Assembly: GCF_008329535.1 (NCBI RefSeq)
Contig: NZ_NPKR01000005.1
Coordinates: 372,001-436,000, forward strand
DNA length: 64,000 nt
Reading direction: 5' to 3'
Origin: Mycolicibacterium sp. P1-18
GTDB lineage: Bacteria; Actinomycetota; Actinomycetes; Mycobacteriales; Mycobacteriaceae
The notes below the pieces were generated by a model, which was given only the letters and a program-made list of their open reading frames with translations, made no database searches and had not been told where the DNA came from. The first letter of the stretch is position 1. Every line of letters begins with the position of its first letter. This document shows positions 10,108 to 18,824 of the stretch, piece after piece. Both the position numbers and the translations under genes were made by a program.

Positions 10108-11613
10108 ATGGCCTTCGATAACATCCCCCTCAGCGACACCGATGGGGGGCATCCAGTGCGCAGCAGCCAACGCGACCTGATCCTTTACGAACTCAACGAA
10201 GTGCCGTGGAGCATCGTCGACTACTTCGTCGAAAAGCGTCCGCACTCCAACTTGGCGGCGCTGCTCGACGGGGGTCTGTCGGTCACGACCGTCAACACCG
10301 GGCCGGAGACGTTGACACCTTGGCGTACCTGGCCGTCGCTGCACAATTCGATGTACGACCACAACTCGTTCGACCTCGGTCAGGACCCCACTACCTTTCG
10401 CGGCGAGCCCATCTGGAACGTCGCAGAGAAGGCCGGGCTGAGCGTAGGACTGTTCGGGCCGATGCAGAGTTGGCCGGCGAGGCAGTTCGCGCACGGCGGG
10501 TTCTACGTGCCGGACACCTTCAGTCAGGACAGTGAGACGTTCCCGGCCACGATGCGGGGGTTCCAGGACTTCAACTTGTCCATGACCCAGACGATGGCCT
10601 TCGACGCCAACGTCGCACTCGATCCCAAGGCCCTGGCGAGGGCTGGCGTCGACATGCTGCGGCACGGGGTAACCCCCCGCTCCATGGCGACCGTCGCCCG
10701 GCACCTCGTACGAGAGCGAAAGGACTACCGGCACAAGGCCTTCCGTGCGGCACTCCAGGTGCTACCGGGATTCGACCTCTACTGGAAACTGCACGTGGAG
10801 AACAATCCGCGGCTGAGCGTCTTCTTTACCAATCACGTTGCCAGCATGATGCACCGGTTCTGGGGCGACGCCATGCCCGGTTACACCGACCTCTACGACT
10901 ACACCCCCGACGACGTCTTCGGCGGTTTCATCGAGGCCTCCATGGAACTCGCAGATCAGCAGTTCGGCCGGATCCGCAAGTACCTCGCCGCCAACCCGCG
11001 AACCGTTCTCGTCGTCGCGGCCAGCATGGGCCAGGAACCCGTCGAGACACGATTCGGAGAGGCAGACATGCTGCTTCTCGAGGACCACGACCGCTTCGCG
11101 GCCCACCTCGGCTTGAACTGTGCCGAATGGGCCCTTGCGATGTACCCGATGCTGTCGGCCGTCTTCGCCGACGAAGAGGATGCGCGAAACGCCGTCGCGC
11201 CCATCGAGTCCGTCGTCGCCGAAGGCATCGGTCCGGTGTTCAGCCGGGTGCGCCTCGAGGGCAAGACGGTCACGTTCCTGCTGCGGGGGTACGAAACCGC
11301 AGTGGCAGGCGCCGGAAGCGGACCGGACGTCTCCAGTCCGATGACGTTCACTCCGGCCGGTTCGGCTCAGACGGTCACCGCAGCCCCGGCCGAACTCGGA
11401 TTCACCACCCGTACCAGGACGGGCGGTGACAATTCCGGCAACCACATTCCGCAGGGCATGCTCCTCGCGTACGGGGCGGGCATCGGGCCCGATCCGGCAC
11501 GCCGCGAAGTGGACGTCCTGGACGTGGCGCCGTCACTCCTGGCGAATGTCCTCGGCGTCGGGCCCGGGCCGATGATGCAAGGCACCCCGTCACTGTTCGT
11601 CGGCGACATCTGA
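10108..11613 (+). CDS. Alkaline-phosphatase-superfamily phosphodiesterase/phosphatase-like protein
   Basis: A 501-residue protein resembling type I phosphodiesterase/sulfatase folds. Supporting segments are LILYELNEVPW near the N terminus, TWPSLHN with a possible Thr nucleophile, FFTNHVASMMHRFW, a His-bearing GNHIPQGMLLAYG loop and the C-terminal LDVAPSLLANVLGV, which is typical of this superfamily. No signal peptide or membrane helix was seen, so it is probably cytosolic. It follows the PhyH gene after 36 bases and probably forms a pair with it. The ATG at 10108 has a weak ribosome site; GTG 10156, preceded by a G-run, is a credible alternative. The substrate is unknown. Confidence 0.7.
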   Translation: MAFDNIPLSDTDGGHPVRSSQRDLILYELNEVPWSIVDYFVEKRPHSNLAALLDGGLSVTTVNTGPETLTPWRTWPSLHNSMYDHNSFDLGQDPTTFRGEPIWNVAEKAGLSVGLFGPMQSWPARQFAHGGFYVPDTFSQDSETFPATMRGFQDFNLSMTQTMAFDANVALDPKALARAGVDMLRHGVTPRSMATVARHLVRERKDYRHKAFRAALQVLPGFDLYWKLHVENNPRLSVFFTNHVASMMHRFWGDAMPGYTDLYDYTPDDVFGGFIEASMELADQQFGRIRKYLAANPRTVLVVAASMGQEPVETRFGEADMLLLEDHDRFAAHLGLNCAEWALAMYPMLSAVFADEEDARNAVAPIESVVAEGIGPVFSRVRLEGKTVTFLLRGYETAVAGAGSGPDVSSPMTFTPAGSAQTVTAAPAELGFTTRTRTGGDNSGNHIPQGMLLAYGAGIGPDPARREVDVLDVAPSLLANVLGVGPGPMMQGTPSLFVGDI

Positions 11614-11700
11614 ACACCGACGAGGTGCAAGAAAAGCTACTCACGAGTAAGGGACCGGCGCGCCGACGGCCCTAGCGCGCCGCTTAAACTGCCTCCGATA

Positions 11701-11741
11701 CATTCTTAAAGAGGTTTCTTAGAGAACATGCCATCAGGAGG
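11701..11741 (+). promoter_or_regulatory. accA3 upstream TTAAAGAG repeat and Shine-Dalgarno
   Basis: Two related elements, TCTTAAAGAG and TTCTTAGAGA, occur head to tail at about 11704-11724, resembling the sequence before accD5. AGGAGG at 11736-11741 sits four bases before the GTG at 11746 and decides that start over the ATG at 11728, which would place the Shine-Dalgarno inside the gene. Confidence 0.4.
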
Positions 11742-11745
11742 CGCA

Positions 11746-13545
11746 GTGCCAAGTCACGCCAGCTCGAAGATCTCCAAGGTGCTCGTCGCCAACCGGGGCG
11801 AAATCGCCGTCCGGGTGATCCGGGCCGCCAAGGACGCGGGGCTCGCCAGCGTGGCCGTGTACGCCGATCCCGATGCCGACGCACCCCACGTCCGGCTCGC
11901 CGACGAGGCCTTCGCCCTCGGCGGCCAGACCTCCGCGGAGTCCTACCTCGACTTCGCCAAGATCCTCGACGCCGCGCAGAAGTCCGGCGCCAACGCCATT
12001 CACCCCGGCTACGGCTTCCTGTCGGAGAACGCCGACTTCGCTCAGGCCGTGCTCGACGCCAACCTGATCTGGATCGGGCCCAGCCCGCAGTCGATCCGCG
12101 ACCTCGGCGACAAGGTCACCGCCCGCCACATCGCCGCGAAGGCCAACGCCCCCCTGGTCCCCGGCACGTCGGAGCCGGTCAAGGACGCCGACGAGATCGT
12201 CGCCTTCGCCAAGGAATTCGGCGTCCCGATCGCCATCAAGGCCGCCTTCGGCGGTGGTGGCCGCGGCATGAAGGTCGCGCGCACCATCGAGGAGATCCCG
12301 GAGCTGTTCGACTCCGCCACCCGTGAGGCCGTGTCCGCCTTCGGTCGCGGCGAGTGCTTCGTCGAGCGCTACCTCGACAAGCCGCGCCACGTCGAGGCCC
12401 AGGTCATCGCCGACACCCACGGCAACGTCGTCGTCGCGGGCACCCGCGACTGCTCGCTGCAGCGCCGCTTCCAGAAGCTGGTCGAGGAAGCGCCTGCGCC
12501 CTTCCTGACCGACGCGCAGCGCAAGGAAATCCACGAGTCCGCCAAGCGCATCTGCAAGGAAGCCGGATACTACGGCGCCGGCACGGTCGAATACCTCGTC
12601 GGCCAGGACGGACTGATCTCGTTCCTCGAGGTCAACACCCGACTGCAGGTCGAACACCCGGTGACCGAGGAGACCTCGGGCATCGACCTGGTGCGCCAGC
12701 AGTTCCGCATCGCCAACGGCGAGGCCCTCGAGATCACCGAGGATCCGACGCCGCGCGGGCACTCCTTCGAGTTCCGCATCAACGGCGAGGACGCCGGCCG
12801 CGGCTTCCTCCCCGCGCCGGGACCCGTCACGCTGTTCGACCCGCCGACCGGCCCGGGCGTCCGCCTGGACTCCGGTGTCGAGACCGGCTCCGTCATCGGC
12901 GGTCAGTTCGACTCCATGCTGGCGAAGCTGATCGTCACCGGCGCCACCCGCGACGAGGCCCTCGACCGGTCCCGCCGGGCGCTGGCCGAGTTCACCGTCG
13001 AGGGCTTGGCGACGGTCATCCCGTTCCACCGTGCCGTGGTGTCCGATCCCGCCTTCATCGGCGACGAGAACGGGTTCACGGTCCACACCCGGTGGATCGA
13101 GACCGAGTGGGACAACACCGTCGAACCGTTCACCTCCGGCGCACCGCTCGACGAGGACGACGCACTCCCCCGCCAGAAGGTGGTCGTGGAGGTCGGCGGA
13201 CGTCGCGTCGAGGTGTCGCTGCCCGGCGATCTGGCCGTCGGCGGCAACGGCGGTGGCACGGCTGCAGGTGTCATCCGGAAGAAGCCCAAGCCGCGCAAGC
13301 GTGGCGCTCAGGGCGGTGCCGCAGCCTCGGGTGACTCGGTCACCGCGCCGATGCAGGGCACCGTCGTCAAGGTCGCCGTCGAAGAGGGTCAGCAGGTAGC
13401 CGCCGGTGACCTCATCGCGGTGCTGGAGGCGATGAAGATGGAGAACCCCGTCACGGCCCACAAGGACGGCACCGTCACGGGACTGGCCGTCGCGGCCGGC
13501 GCCGCGGTCACCCAGGGCACCGTGCTCGCCGAGATCAAGGACTGA
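11746..13545 (+). CDS. accA3: Biotin-dependent acyl-CoA carboxylase alpha subunit AccA3
   Basis: A 599-residue fusion of biotin carboxylase and biotin carboxyl carrier protein, shared by the mycobacterial acyl-CoA carboxylases. The biotin carboxylase domain (about 5-450) shows [18 protein letters not shown], the glycine-rich ATP-grasp loop [13 protein letters not shown] and the [15 protein letters not shown] catalytic segment. A Pro/Lys linker (KKPKPRKRG) leads to the carrier domain with the biotinyl Lys564 in EAMKMENP. The GTG start is supported by AGGAGG. It works with AccD5/AccE5 upstream and other AccD subunits elsewhere. It is followed by a long hairpin. Confidence 0.97.
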   Translation: MPSHASSKISKVLVANRGEIAVRVIRAAKDAGLASVAVYADPDADAPHVRLADEAFALGGQTSAESYLDFAKILDAAQKSGANAIHPGYGFLSENADFAQAVLDANLIWIGPSPQSIRDLGDKVTARHIAAKANAPLVPGTSEPVKDADEIVAFAKEFGVPIAIKAAFGGGGRGMKVARTIEEIPELFDSATREAVSAFGRGECFVERYLDKPRHVEAQVIADTHGNVVVAGTRDCSLQRRFQKLVEEAPAPFLTDAQRKEIHESAKRICKEAGYYGAGTVEYLVGQDGLISFLEVNTRLQVEHPVTEETSGIDLVRQQFRIANGEALEITEDPTPRGHSFEFRINGEDAGRGFLPAPGPVTLFDPPTGPGVRLDSGVETGSVIGGQFDSMLAKLIVTGATRDEALDRSRRALAEFTVEGLATVIPFHRAVVSDPAFIGDENGFTVHTRWIETEWDNTVEPFTSGAPLDEDDALPRQKVVVEVGGRRVEVSLPGDLAVGGNGGGTAAGVIRKKPKPRKRGAQGGAAASGDSVTAPMQGTVVKVAVEEGQQVAAGDLIAVLEAMKMENPVTAHKDGTVTGLAVAAGAAVTQGTVLAEIKD

Positions 13546-13552
13546 GAACCGC

Positions 13553-13609
13553 CGAGTGGCCGGTTACGGCACGCAATTTCGCGATCTGCGTGCCGTAGGT
13601 GGCCACTCG
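13553..13609. terminator. Long near-perfect hairpin after accA3
   Basis: Arms 13553-13575 and 13587-13609 pair over 23 positions with 20 matches; the only mismatches are three consecutive central bases. The loop is 11 bases. It begins 8 bases after the accA3 stop and has no U-tract, so it is best read as an intrinsic-type mycobacterial terminator or an RNA 3'-end stabiliser. Confidence 0.6.
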
Positions 13610-13623
13610 ACCGGTTGACGATC

Positions 13624-13956
13624 ATGGAACCCGTCGAAATCAACAACGGCACGTGGTACCTGCGCGGGCTGCGCTACGACGACCGCGTCGACGACCGTCC
13701 CGCGCTCGCCGACCTCGGCGAGACCGACCTCGACTACGTCCACGACGCCGAGGACGGCTGGGCCGACGACAGCATGTACACCTGGGCGGTGTGCGAGCCG
13801 TCGACCGGTGAACTGCTCGCCGAGATCACGCTGAATCCGAAGACCGGCTTCATGCAGAGCCGGGCCCGGCCGGGGCACGAGGATGCCGCGGCGATGTCGG
13901 AGGACACCGTGCGTCGGTACGCCTCGGAGGTGCTCAACATCCGCGTGCACACGTGA
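13624..13956 (+). CDS. Conserved hypothetical protein, possibly GNAT-related
   Basis: A 110-residue acidic protein with an early segment [19 protein letters not shown] and a later [17 protein letters not shown], which recalls the first strands and helix of a GNAT acetyltransferase. It lacks the acetyl-CoA-binding Arg/Gln-x2-Gly-x-Gly/Ala loop, so catalysis is doubtful. The ATG at 13624 is the likely start; a TTG at 13615 is possible. Its stop overlaps the mdh GTG (GTGA), implying co-translation. The function is unknown. Confidence 0.6.
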   Translation: MEPVEINNGTWYLRGLRYDDRVDDRPALADLGETDLDYVHDAEDGWADDSMYTWAVCEPSTGELLAEITLNPKTGFMQSRARPGHEDAAAMSEDTVRRYASEVLNIRVHT

Positions 13957-14948
13957 CGAGCTCCGCCCGCCCGAAGGTCGTCACGGTCACCGGCGCCGCC
14001 GGCCAGATCGGTTACGCCGCCCTCTTCCGCATCGGTGCGGGCGCACTGCTCGGCCGCGGGGTCCCGGTGACCCTGCGCCTGCTCGAGTTGCCGTCGGCCA
14101 TCCGGGCCGCCGAGGGCGTGGTGATGGAACTGGTCGACAGCGCCTTCGACCTCCTGGCCGACGTCGAGATCCACGACGATCCCGTGCGCGCCTTCGACGG
14201 CGTCGACGTGGCGCTCCTGATCGGCGCCAAGCCCCGCAGCAAGGGCATGGAGCGGGCCGACCTGCTGGCCGCCAACGCCGCGATCTTCGCCGAGGCGGGG
14301 CGAGCCCTCAACGCGGGCGCGGCGTCCGACGTCCGGGTCGTAGTGGTCGGCAACCCGGCGAACACCAACGCGCTCGTCGCCTCCGCGCACGCACCCGACG
14401 TGCCTGCGGAACGCTTCACCGCGCTGACGCGCCTCGACCACAACCGCGCCGTCGCCGCACTCGCCGCCTACGCGGGCGTCCACGTCACCGACGTCTCACG
14501 GGTGACCGTCTGGGGCAACCACTCCCCGACCATGTATCCCGACGTCTTCCACGCCGTCGTCGGCGGCCGGCCCGGGACCGAGTACGCGGCCGACACCGAC
14601 TGGCTGACAACCGAGTTCATCCCCACCGTCGCCACGCGTGGGACCGCGATCATCGAGGCCCGCGGCACGTCGTCGGCCGCGTCGGCGGCCAACGCCGCCA
14701 TCGACCACGTCCGGGACTGGGTCGACGGCACCGACGCCGACGACTGGACGTCCGTGGCGCTGCCCTCACCGGGCGTCTACGGCGTCCCCGAGGGCATCGT
14801 GGCGTCGCTGCCGGTGCGCGCGGTCGACGGCGCGTGGCAGATCGTCGACGGTCTCGAGATCAACGAGTTCTCCCGGCGGCGCATCGACGCGTCGGTGGCC
14901 GAACTTCAGGACGAGCGCGCCGCAGTGGCCGCGCTCGGTCTGCTCTAG
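13953..14948 (+). CDS. mdh: Malate dehydrogenase
   Basis: A 331-residue NAD-dependent malate dehydrogenase interconverting malate and oxaloacetate. The Rossmann motif [18 protein letters not shown], the cofactor/substrate loop [26 protein letters not shown] and the catalytic His in [14 protein letters not shown] are all present. Length fits the MDH type of actinobacteria. The GTG at 13953 overlaps the preceding small gene. In M. tuberculosis mdh lies elsewhere, so this may be a relocated or second copy; the window cannot decide. Its 3' end overlaps the convergent Lsr2-like gene by four bases. Confidence 0.93.
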   Translation: MTSSARPKVVTVTGAAGQIGYAALFRIGAGALLGRGVPVTLRLLELPSAIRAAEGVVMELVDSAFDLLADVEIHDDPVRAFDGVDVALLIGAKPRSKGMERADLLAANAAIFAEAGRALNAGAASDVRVVVVGNPANTNALVASAHAPDVPAERFTALTRLDHNRAVAALAAYAGVHVTDVSRVTVWGNHSPTMYPDVFHAVVGGRPGTEYAADTDWLTTEFIPTVATRGTAIIEARGTSSAASAANAAIDHVRDWVDGTDADDWTSVALPSPGVYGVPEGIVASLPVRAVDGAWQIVDGLEINEFSRRRIDASVAELQDERAAVAALGLL

Positions 14949-15292
14949 CCGACCGAGTTCGCGGTCCGGAAGGCGTCCACCGCCTCGAACGGCAACGGCC
15001 CGCGGCTGCCGACCCGGAAGCCGTTGTCGTGACACCATTCCCGGATCTGATCGCGCTCTTGACCGCTGACCTGCTTGCGCCACGGGTCCACACGGGCCAG
15101 GTGGCGTCGCTGCACCGCCCGTACCCGTCGCCCACACTCGGCCCACTCGCCGACGATGCGGCGAAGCTCCGCGGCGTTCTCCGCGGACAGGTCGATCGAA
15201 TACGACTGACCGTCGAGACCGAAGTCCACGGTCTCCCGTGCAGCCGTGCCATCCAGGGCGTCGACCGACCCACTGTTCTTCTTCTTGCTCAT
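14945..15292 (-). CDS. Lsr2-like nucleoid-associated protein with altered RGR loop
   Basis: A 115-residue protein organised like Lsr2, the actinobacterial H-NS-like silencer. The N-terminal dimerisation part has [17 protein letters not shown], matching Lsr2 strand order. The C-terminal DNA-binding part has [19 protein letters not shown] followed by [10 protein letters not shown]. Canonical Lsr2 binds the AT minor groove with an Arg-Gly-Arg loop; here that loop reads Arg-Gly-Pro. The first strand (KVTVTLVDD in Lsr2) is shortened and Ser/Asn-rich. It is probably a paralogue with altered DNA preference, or one that modulates Lsr2 by hetero-oligomerisation. Confidence 0.8.
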   Translation of the reverse strand: MSKKKNSGSVDALDGTAARETVDFGLDGQSYSIDLSAENAAELRRIVGEWAECGRRVRAVQRRHLARVDPWRKQVSGQERDQIREWCHDNGFRVGSRGPLPFEAVDAFRTANSVG

Positions 15293-15406
15293 GGCCCTAC
15301 CCCCCTTGCCCTGGCGCGTTCCCGCGCCACCCCCCGGAAGCCGGTGTCGGCCACCGTCGGCAGAAACTCCCCATTTCTGCGCTACGAGGTGTATACCACC
15401 TCCGGC

Positions 15407-15952
15407 CTAGGGCTCGTCGACGTCGGTTCCGGTCGCGAGGTCGCCGCACTCGACGGCGACGACGCCGGGCGTGCTCGTCAGAAAGGCGCGGGCCCCCTGT
15501 TCGCCGTGCAACGTCGCCGTCAACGCGGCCACGTGCCGCCCGGCGATCACCACGGGATGACCGGGCCGCCCGCCGTAGGTCGCGCGTGCCAGCCCCGACT
15601 CCGCGTTGACCGCCGCGGCCAGGACGCGGGCGACCACGTCCGCGCCCACGTCGGGCGTGTCGACCAACCGCACGACCACCACCTCGGCCTCCTCCGCGGC
15701 GCCCAGCCCGGCGCGCAGCGACGCACTCATCCCGGTCGCCCAGTCCTCCGCCACCACCGCCCGCGCCGGCGGCGGCACGTCGACCACGGCGGCACCCAGC
15801 ACCACCACCACGTCGTCGCACCCCCCGTCCGCCAGCGCGTCGACCGCGCCGCGCAACCAATCGCCCCGCTGGGCAAGCACTTTCGGCATGCCGTAGCGAG
15901 ATCCCGCCCCGGCGGCCAGGACGACGCCGACGACGGCGCGAGCTCTCGACAT
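15407..15952 (-). CDS. MobA/MocA-like molybdenum cofactor nucleotidyltransferase
   Basis: A 181-residue protein with an NTP-transferase fold. The N-terminal GVVLAAGAGSRYGMPKVLA is the nucleotide-binding loop of MobA/MocA proteins. VVRLVDTPDVGADVVARVL and GGRPGHPVVIAGRH match MocA (molybdopterin cytidylyltransferase). MocA-type enzymes make the MCD cofactor of xanthine-dehydrogenase-family enzymes, so it probably serves the XDH-type enzyme encoded at 21.7-25.1 kb; that link is inference from proximity. The ATG at 15952 lies 33 bases from the divergent permease gene. Confidence 0.83.
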   Translation of the reverse strand: MSRARAVVGVVLAAGAGSRYGMPKVLAQRGDWLRGAVDALADGGCDDVVVVLGAAVVDVPPPARAVVAEDWATGMSASLRAGLGAAEEAEVVVVRLVDTPDVGADVVARVLAAAVNAESGLARATYGGRPGHPVVIAGRHVAALTATLHGEQGARAFLTSTPGVVAVECGDLATGTDVDEP

Positions 15953-15985
15953 GCGAACAGTCTCAACCTGGTCGATTCTTGACCG

Positions 15986-17902
15986 GTGTCCACCCCAAGG
16001 TCGGCCCCGCCACTCACCTCCGGCAAGAAGCGCGTGCACCCGGTCGACGAGGTGCTGCCGCTGCCAAAACTCGCTACCTACGGGTTTCAGCACGTCGTCG
16101 CGTTCTACGCCGGTGCGGTGCTGGTGCCGATCATCATCGCCGGGGCCATCGACCTGCCCGCGGACCAGCTCGTCAAGCTCATCACGGCCGACCTGTTCAC
16201 CTGCGGCATCGCCTCGATCATCCAGGCCGTCGGGTTCTGGAAGATCGGCGTGCGGCTGCCGCTGCTGCAGGGGGTGACGTTCGCCGGCGTCTCCCCGATC
16301 ATCGCGATCGGGCTGGCCAACGGGGGCGGCGCGCCCAGCCTGCTGTACGTCTACGGCGCGGTGATCGTCGCGGGCGTGTTCACGTTCCTGATCGCCCCGG
16401 TCTTCATCAAGCTGCTGCGATTCTTCCCGCCCGTGGTGACCGGCACGCTGATCACCATCATCGGACTGTGCCTCGTCCCGGTCGGCGCCCTGGACGCCGT
16501 CACCAATCCCGCCACCCATCAACCCGATCCGACCAACATCCGGTGGTTCCTCTACGCCCTGGGCACCATCGCGATCATCGTGGGCATCCAGCGCCTGTTC
16601 CGGGGCTTCCTGGCGACCATCGCGGTGCTCCTCGGTCTCGTCATCGGCTGCGCCGTGGCGTACGCGCTGGGAGACATGACCTTCGACAAGGTCGGTCAGG
16701 CGTCGGCGTTCGGCTTCACGCCGCCGTTCCTGTTCGGCCTGCCCAAGTTCGACTTCGTGGCGTGCCTCACGATGATCATCGTGTTGCTGATCACCGCGGT
16801 CGAGTCGACCGGCAGCACCATCGCGACCGGGGAGATCGTCGGCAAGCGCGTCAAGGCCTCCGACATCGGCAACGTGCTGCGGGCCGACGGCGTGGCCACC
16901 ACGATCGGCGGCATCTTCAACTCGTTCCCGTACACCGCCTTCTCGGAGAACGTCGGCCTGGTGCGTCTGACCGGGGTCAAGAGCCGGTGGGTGGTCGCCG
17001 CGGCCGGCGTCATCATGATCATCTTGGGCTTCCTCCCCAAGGTGGCCGCGGTCGTGGCGTCGATTCCCAATCCCGTGCTGGGCGGTGCCGCGCTGACGCT
17101 GTTCGCCACCGTTGCCGTCGTCGGCATCCAGACCCTCGGCAAAGTCGACTTCACCGACCACCGCAACCTGATCATCGTCACCACCAGTCTCGCTCTGGCA
17201 CTGTGGGTTACGACCTACCCCGACCTCGCCAAGGCGATGCCGACGGGGCTCAACCTGATCTTCGGCAGCGGCATCAGCATCGGGGCGGTGGCCGCGATCC
17301 TGCTCAACATCGTGTTCTTCCACACCGGTTCACGGGGCCCGCGGGTGGCCGGCGGCGGATCGATCACCCTCGACGAGGTGAACTCGATGACGAAGGACCG
17401 CTTCACCGAGGTGTTCGGCCACGTGGTGCAGGACGTGCCGTGGGCGGTGGAACGCGCCTTCGAGCAGCGGCCGTTCGCCGGCACCACCGCGCTGCGGGAG
17501 GCCTTTCAGGATGCGGTGCTGACGGGCACGTCCGGACAACAGGACGAGCTCCTCAGCGCGTTCCACGACCTCGGCGCCGAGGACGAGACGGGGCACGCGC
17601 TGGCCGTCGACCACGTCGCCTTGTCGAATCTCGACGACGACGACCACAATGACGTCGTGGACCTGGCCGGCGCGTACCGCGAGCACTTCGGCTTCCCGCT
17701 GATCATCTGCGCCCGCGAAACCGAACGCTTCGACCGCGTCCTGAAGAACGGTTGGTCGCGGATGGACAACTCCCCCGCCGCCGAGCGGGCGTTCGCGCTC
17801 ATCGAGATCGCCAAGATCGCCAACTACCGCTTCGACGACCTGGTGGCCGACGCCAATCCGATTGCCGCAGCACGGTTCGCCCGGCTCAACGAATTGCAGT
17901 AG
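15986..17902 (+). CDS. NCS2 xanthine/urate permease with C-terminal OHCU-decarboxylase-like domain
   Basis: A 638-residue protein. Residues 30-460 form an NCS2 (UraA/PbuX/UapA) nucleobase symporter with about 12-14 membrane helices, starting FQHVVAFYAGAVLVPIIIAGA. Residues 465-638 resemble OHCU decarboxylase (UraD): RPFAGTTALREAF, YREHFGFPLIIC and EIAKIANYRFDDLV. The catalytic His-Pro of UraD (RAHPxLG) is replaced: the segment reads SAFHDLG, with Phe526-His527, and the Ser-x-x-Glu-Gln motif is an acidic run. The tail is therefore probably non-catalytic, perhaps regulatory or a docking site. The next gene encodes an intact UraD and starts directly after the stop. Confidence 0.9.
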   Translation: MSTPRSAPPLTSGKKRVHPVDEVLPLPKLATYGFQHVVAFYAGAVLVPIIIAGAIDLPADQLVKLITADLFTCGIASIIQAVGFWKIGVRLPLLQGVTFAGVSPIIAIGLANGGGAPSLLYVYGAVIVAGVFTFLIAPVFIKLLRFFPPVVTGTLITIIGLCLVPVGALDAVTNPATHQPDPTNIRWFLYALGTIAIIVGIQRLFRGFLATIAVLLGLVIGCAVAYALGDMTFDKVGQASAFGFTPPFLFGLPKFDFVACLTMIIVLLITAVESTGSTIATGEIVGKRVKASDIGNVLRADGVATTIGGIFNSFPYTAFSENVGLVRLTGVKSRWVVAAAGVIMIILGFLPKVAAVVASIPNPVLGGAALTLFATVAVVGIQTLGKVDFTDHRNLIIVTTSLALALWVTTYPDLAKAMPTGLNLIFGSGISIGAVAAILLNIVFFHTGSRGPRVAGGGSITLDEVNSMTKDRFTEVFGHVVQDVPWAVERAFEQRPFAGTTALREAFQDAVLTGTSGQQDELLSAFHDLGAEDETGHALAVDHVALSNLDDDDHNDVVDLAGAYREHFGFPLIICARETERFDRVLKNGWSRMDNSPAAERAFALIEIAKIANYRFDDLVADANPIAAARFARLNELQ

Positions 17903-18409
17903 ATGCCAACTCAGGGAGCCCTGGGCCTCGACGGCTTCACCCGGCTGAGCGATCGGCAGCAGATGAACGTGCTGTTCGGCGTGTGCTCGTCGCCCATCTG
18001 GGCGCGACGGGTCCTGGCGGGCGGGCCCTTTCGCGACGCCGACGCCCTGCTCGACCGTGCCGACCGGGTGTTGGCCGAACTCCCCGACGCCGAAATCGAC
18101 GCCGCCCTGGACGGTCACCCACGGATCGGCGCCAGGGTCGACAACGCGTCCTCTGCCCGCGAACAAGCTGCCGTGACGACCGCGGCGGACTCCGTCAAGG
18201 CCGAATTGGCCGCGAAGAACGCCGAATACGACGAGAAGTTCGGCTACGTCTACCTGGTGTGCGCCAGCGGGCGCTCCGCCGAGGAGCTGCTGGCGATCCT
18301 CACAGAACGACTGCACAACGACCCCGAGACCGAGCGTCGGGTGATGCGCAGCGAGCTGGCGAAGATCAACCGGCTCCGGCTCGAGCGCCTGCTGAGCGAG
18401 CCCTCGTGA
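17903..18409 (+). CDS. uraD: OHCU decarboxylase (2-oxo-4-hydroxy-4-carboxy-5-ureidoimidazoline decarboxylase)
   Basis: A 168-residue all-helical enzyme that decarboxylates OHCU to S-allantoin, the last step of the three-step urate pathway. The catalytic HPRIG (His72, Pro73) and the AREQ segment (Glu87, Gln88) are intact, as are the FGYVYLVCASG substrate loop and the C-terminal KINRLRLERLL helix. The ATG at 17903 follows the permease stop with no gap. It is separated from hiuH by a long hairpin. Confidence 0.92.
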   Translation: MPTQGALGLDGFTRLSDRQQMNVLFGVCSSPIWARRVLAGGPFRDADALLDRADRVLAELPDAEIDAALDGHPRIGARVDNASSAREQAAVTTAADSVKAELAAKNAEYDEKFGYVYLVCASGRSAEELLAILTERLHNDPETERRVMRSELAKINRLRLERLLSEPS

Positions 18410-18424
18410 CGGCCCAGCTCCCAC

Positions 18425-18485
18425 CGCGAGCAGACACAAAGGGCCCTCGATTGCGCCGAAACAGGGCCGTTTGCGTCTGCTCGCG
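18425..18485. terminator. Long near-perfect hairpin between uraD and hiuH
   Basis: Arms 18425-18447 and 18463-18485 pair over 23 positions with 21 matches and a 15-base loop. The arm contains GCAGACACAAA and its partner TTTGCGTCTGC, a type of intergenic inverted repeat that I recall being common in mycobacterial genomes. It sits inside an otherwise continuous purine operon, so it may act as partial terminator or processing site. Confidence 0.55.
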
Positions 18486-18500
18486 GGAGAGGGTGACCAC

Positions 18501-18821
18501 ATGAGCCTGTCCACTCACGTCCTCGATGCGATGTCCGGCAAGCCTGCCGCCGGTGTCGCCGTCACGCTCACCGACCGCGACGGCATGAACCTGGCCGCCG
18601 CGACCACCGACGGCGACGGCCGCGTCGCGCAGTTGGGCGAGGACCTTCCCACCGGGGTGTATCGACTGCACTTCGACACGGGGGCCTACTTCGCCGCGCT
18701 CGACGTCGGGACGTTCTACCCCGAGGTGATCGTCGCGTTCGAAATCATCGACGCGGGGGCGAAATACCACGTGCCGGTACTGCTCTCGCCGTTTGCCTAT
18801 TCCACCTACCGAGGGAGTTGA
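18501..18821 (+). CDS. hiuH: 5-hydroxyisourate hydrolase (transthyretin-like)
   Basis: A 106-residue transthyretin-related enzyme that hydrolyses 5-hydroxyisourate to OHCU. The N-terminal signature LSTHVLDAMSGKPAAGV supplies the catalytic His. The family-diagnostic C-terminal tetrapeptide YRGS is present. The ATG at 18501 gives the usual length; an upstream in-frame start would fall inside the hairpin. It lies three bases before the uricase gene. Confidence 0.96.
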   Translation: MSLSTHVLDAMSGKPAAGVAVTLTDRDGMNLAAATTDGDGRVAQLGEDLPTGVYRLHFDTGAYFAALDVGTFYPEVIVAFEIIDAGAKYHVPVLLSPFAYSTYRGS

Positions 18822-18824
18822 GCG

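Noticed and set aside
11734..13461. 575-codon open frame antisense to accA3
   Set aside because: Shadow of a highly conserved gene; low-complexity composition and no motif.
15953..17323. Upstream extension of the MocA-like frame to 17323
   Set aside because: It lies antisense to the permease and has no similarity; the ATG at 15952 begins the nucleotide-binding loop as in the family.
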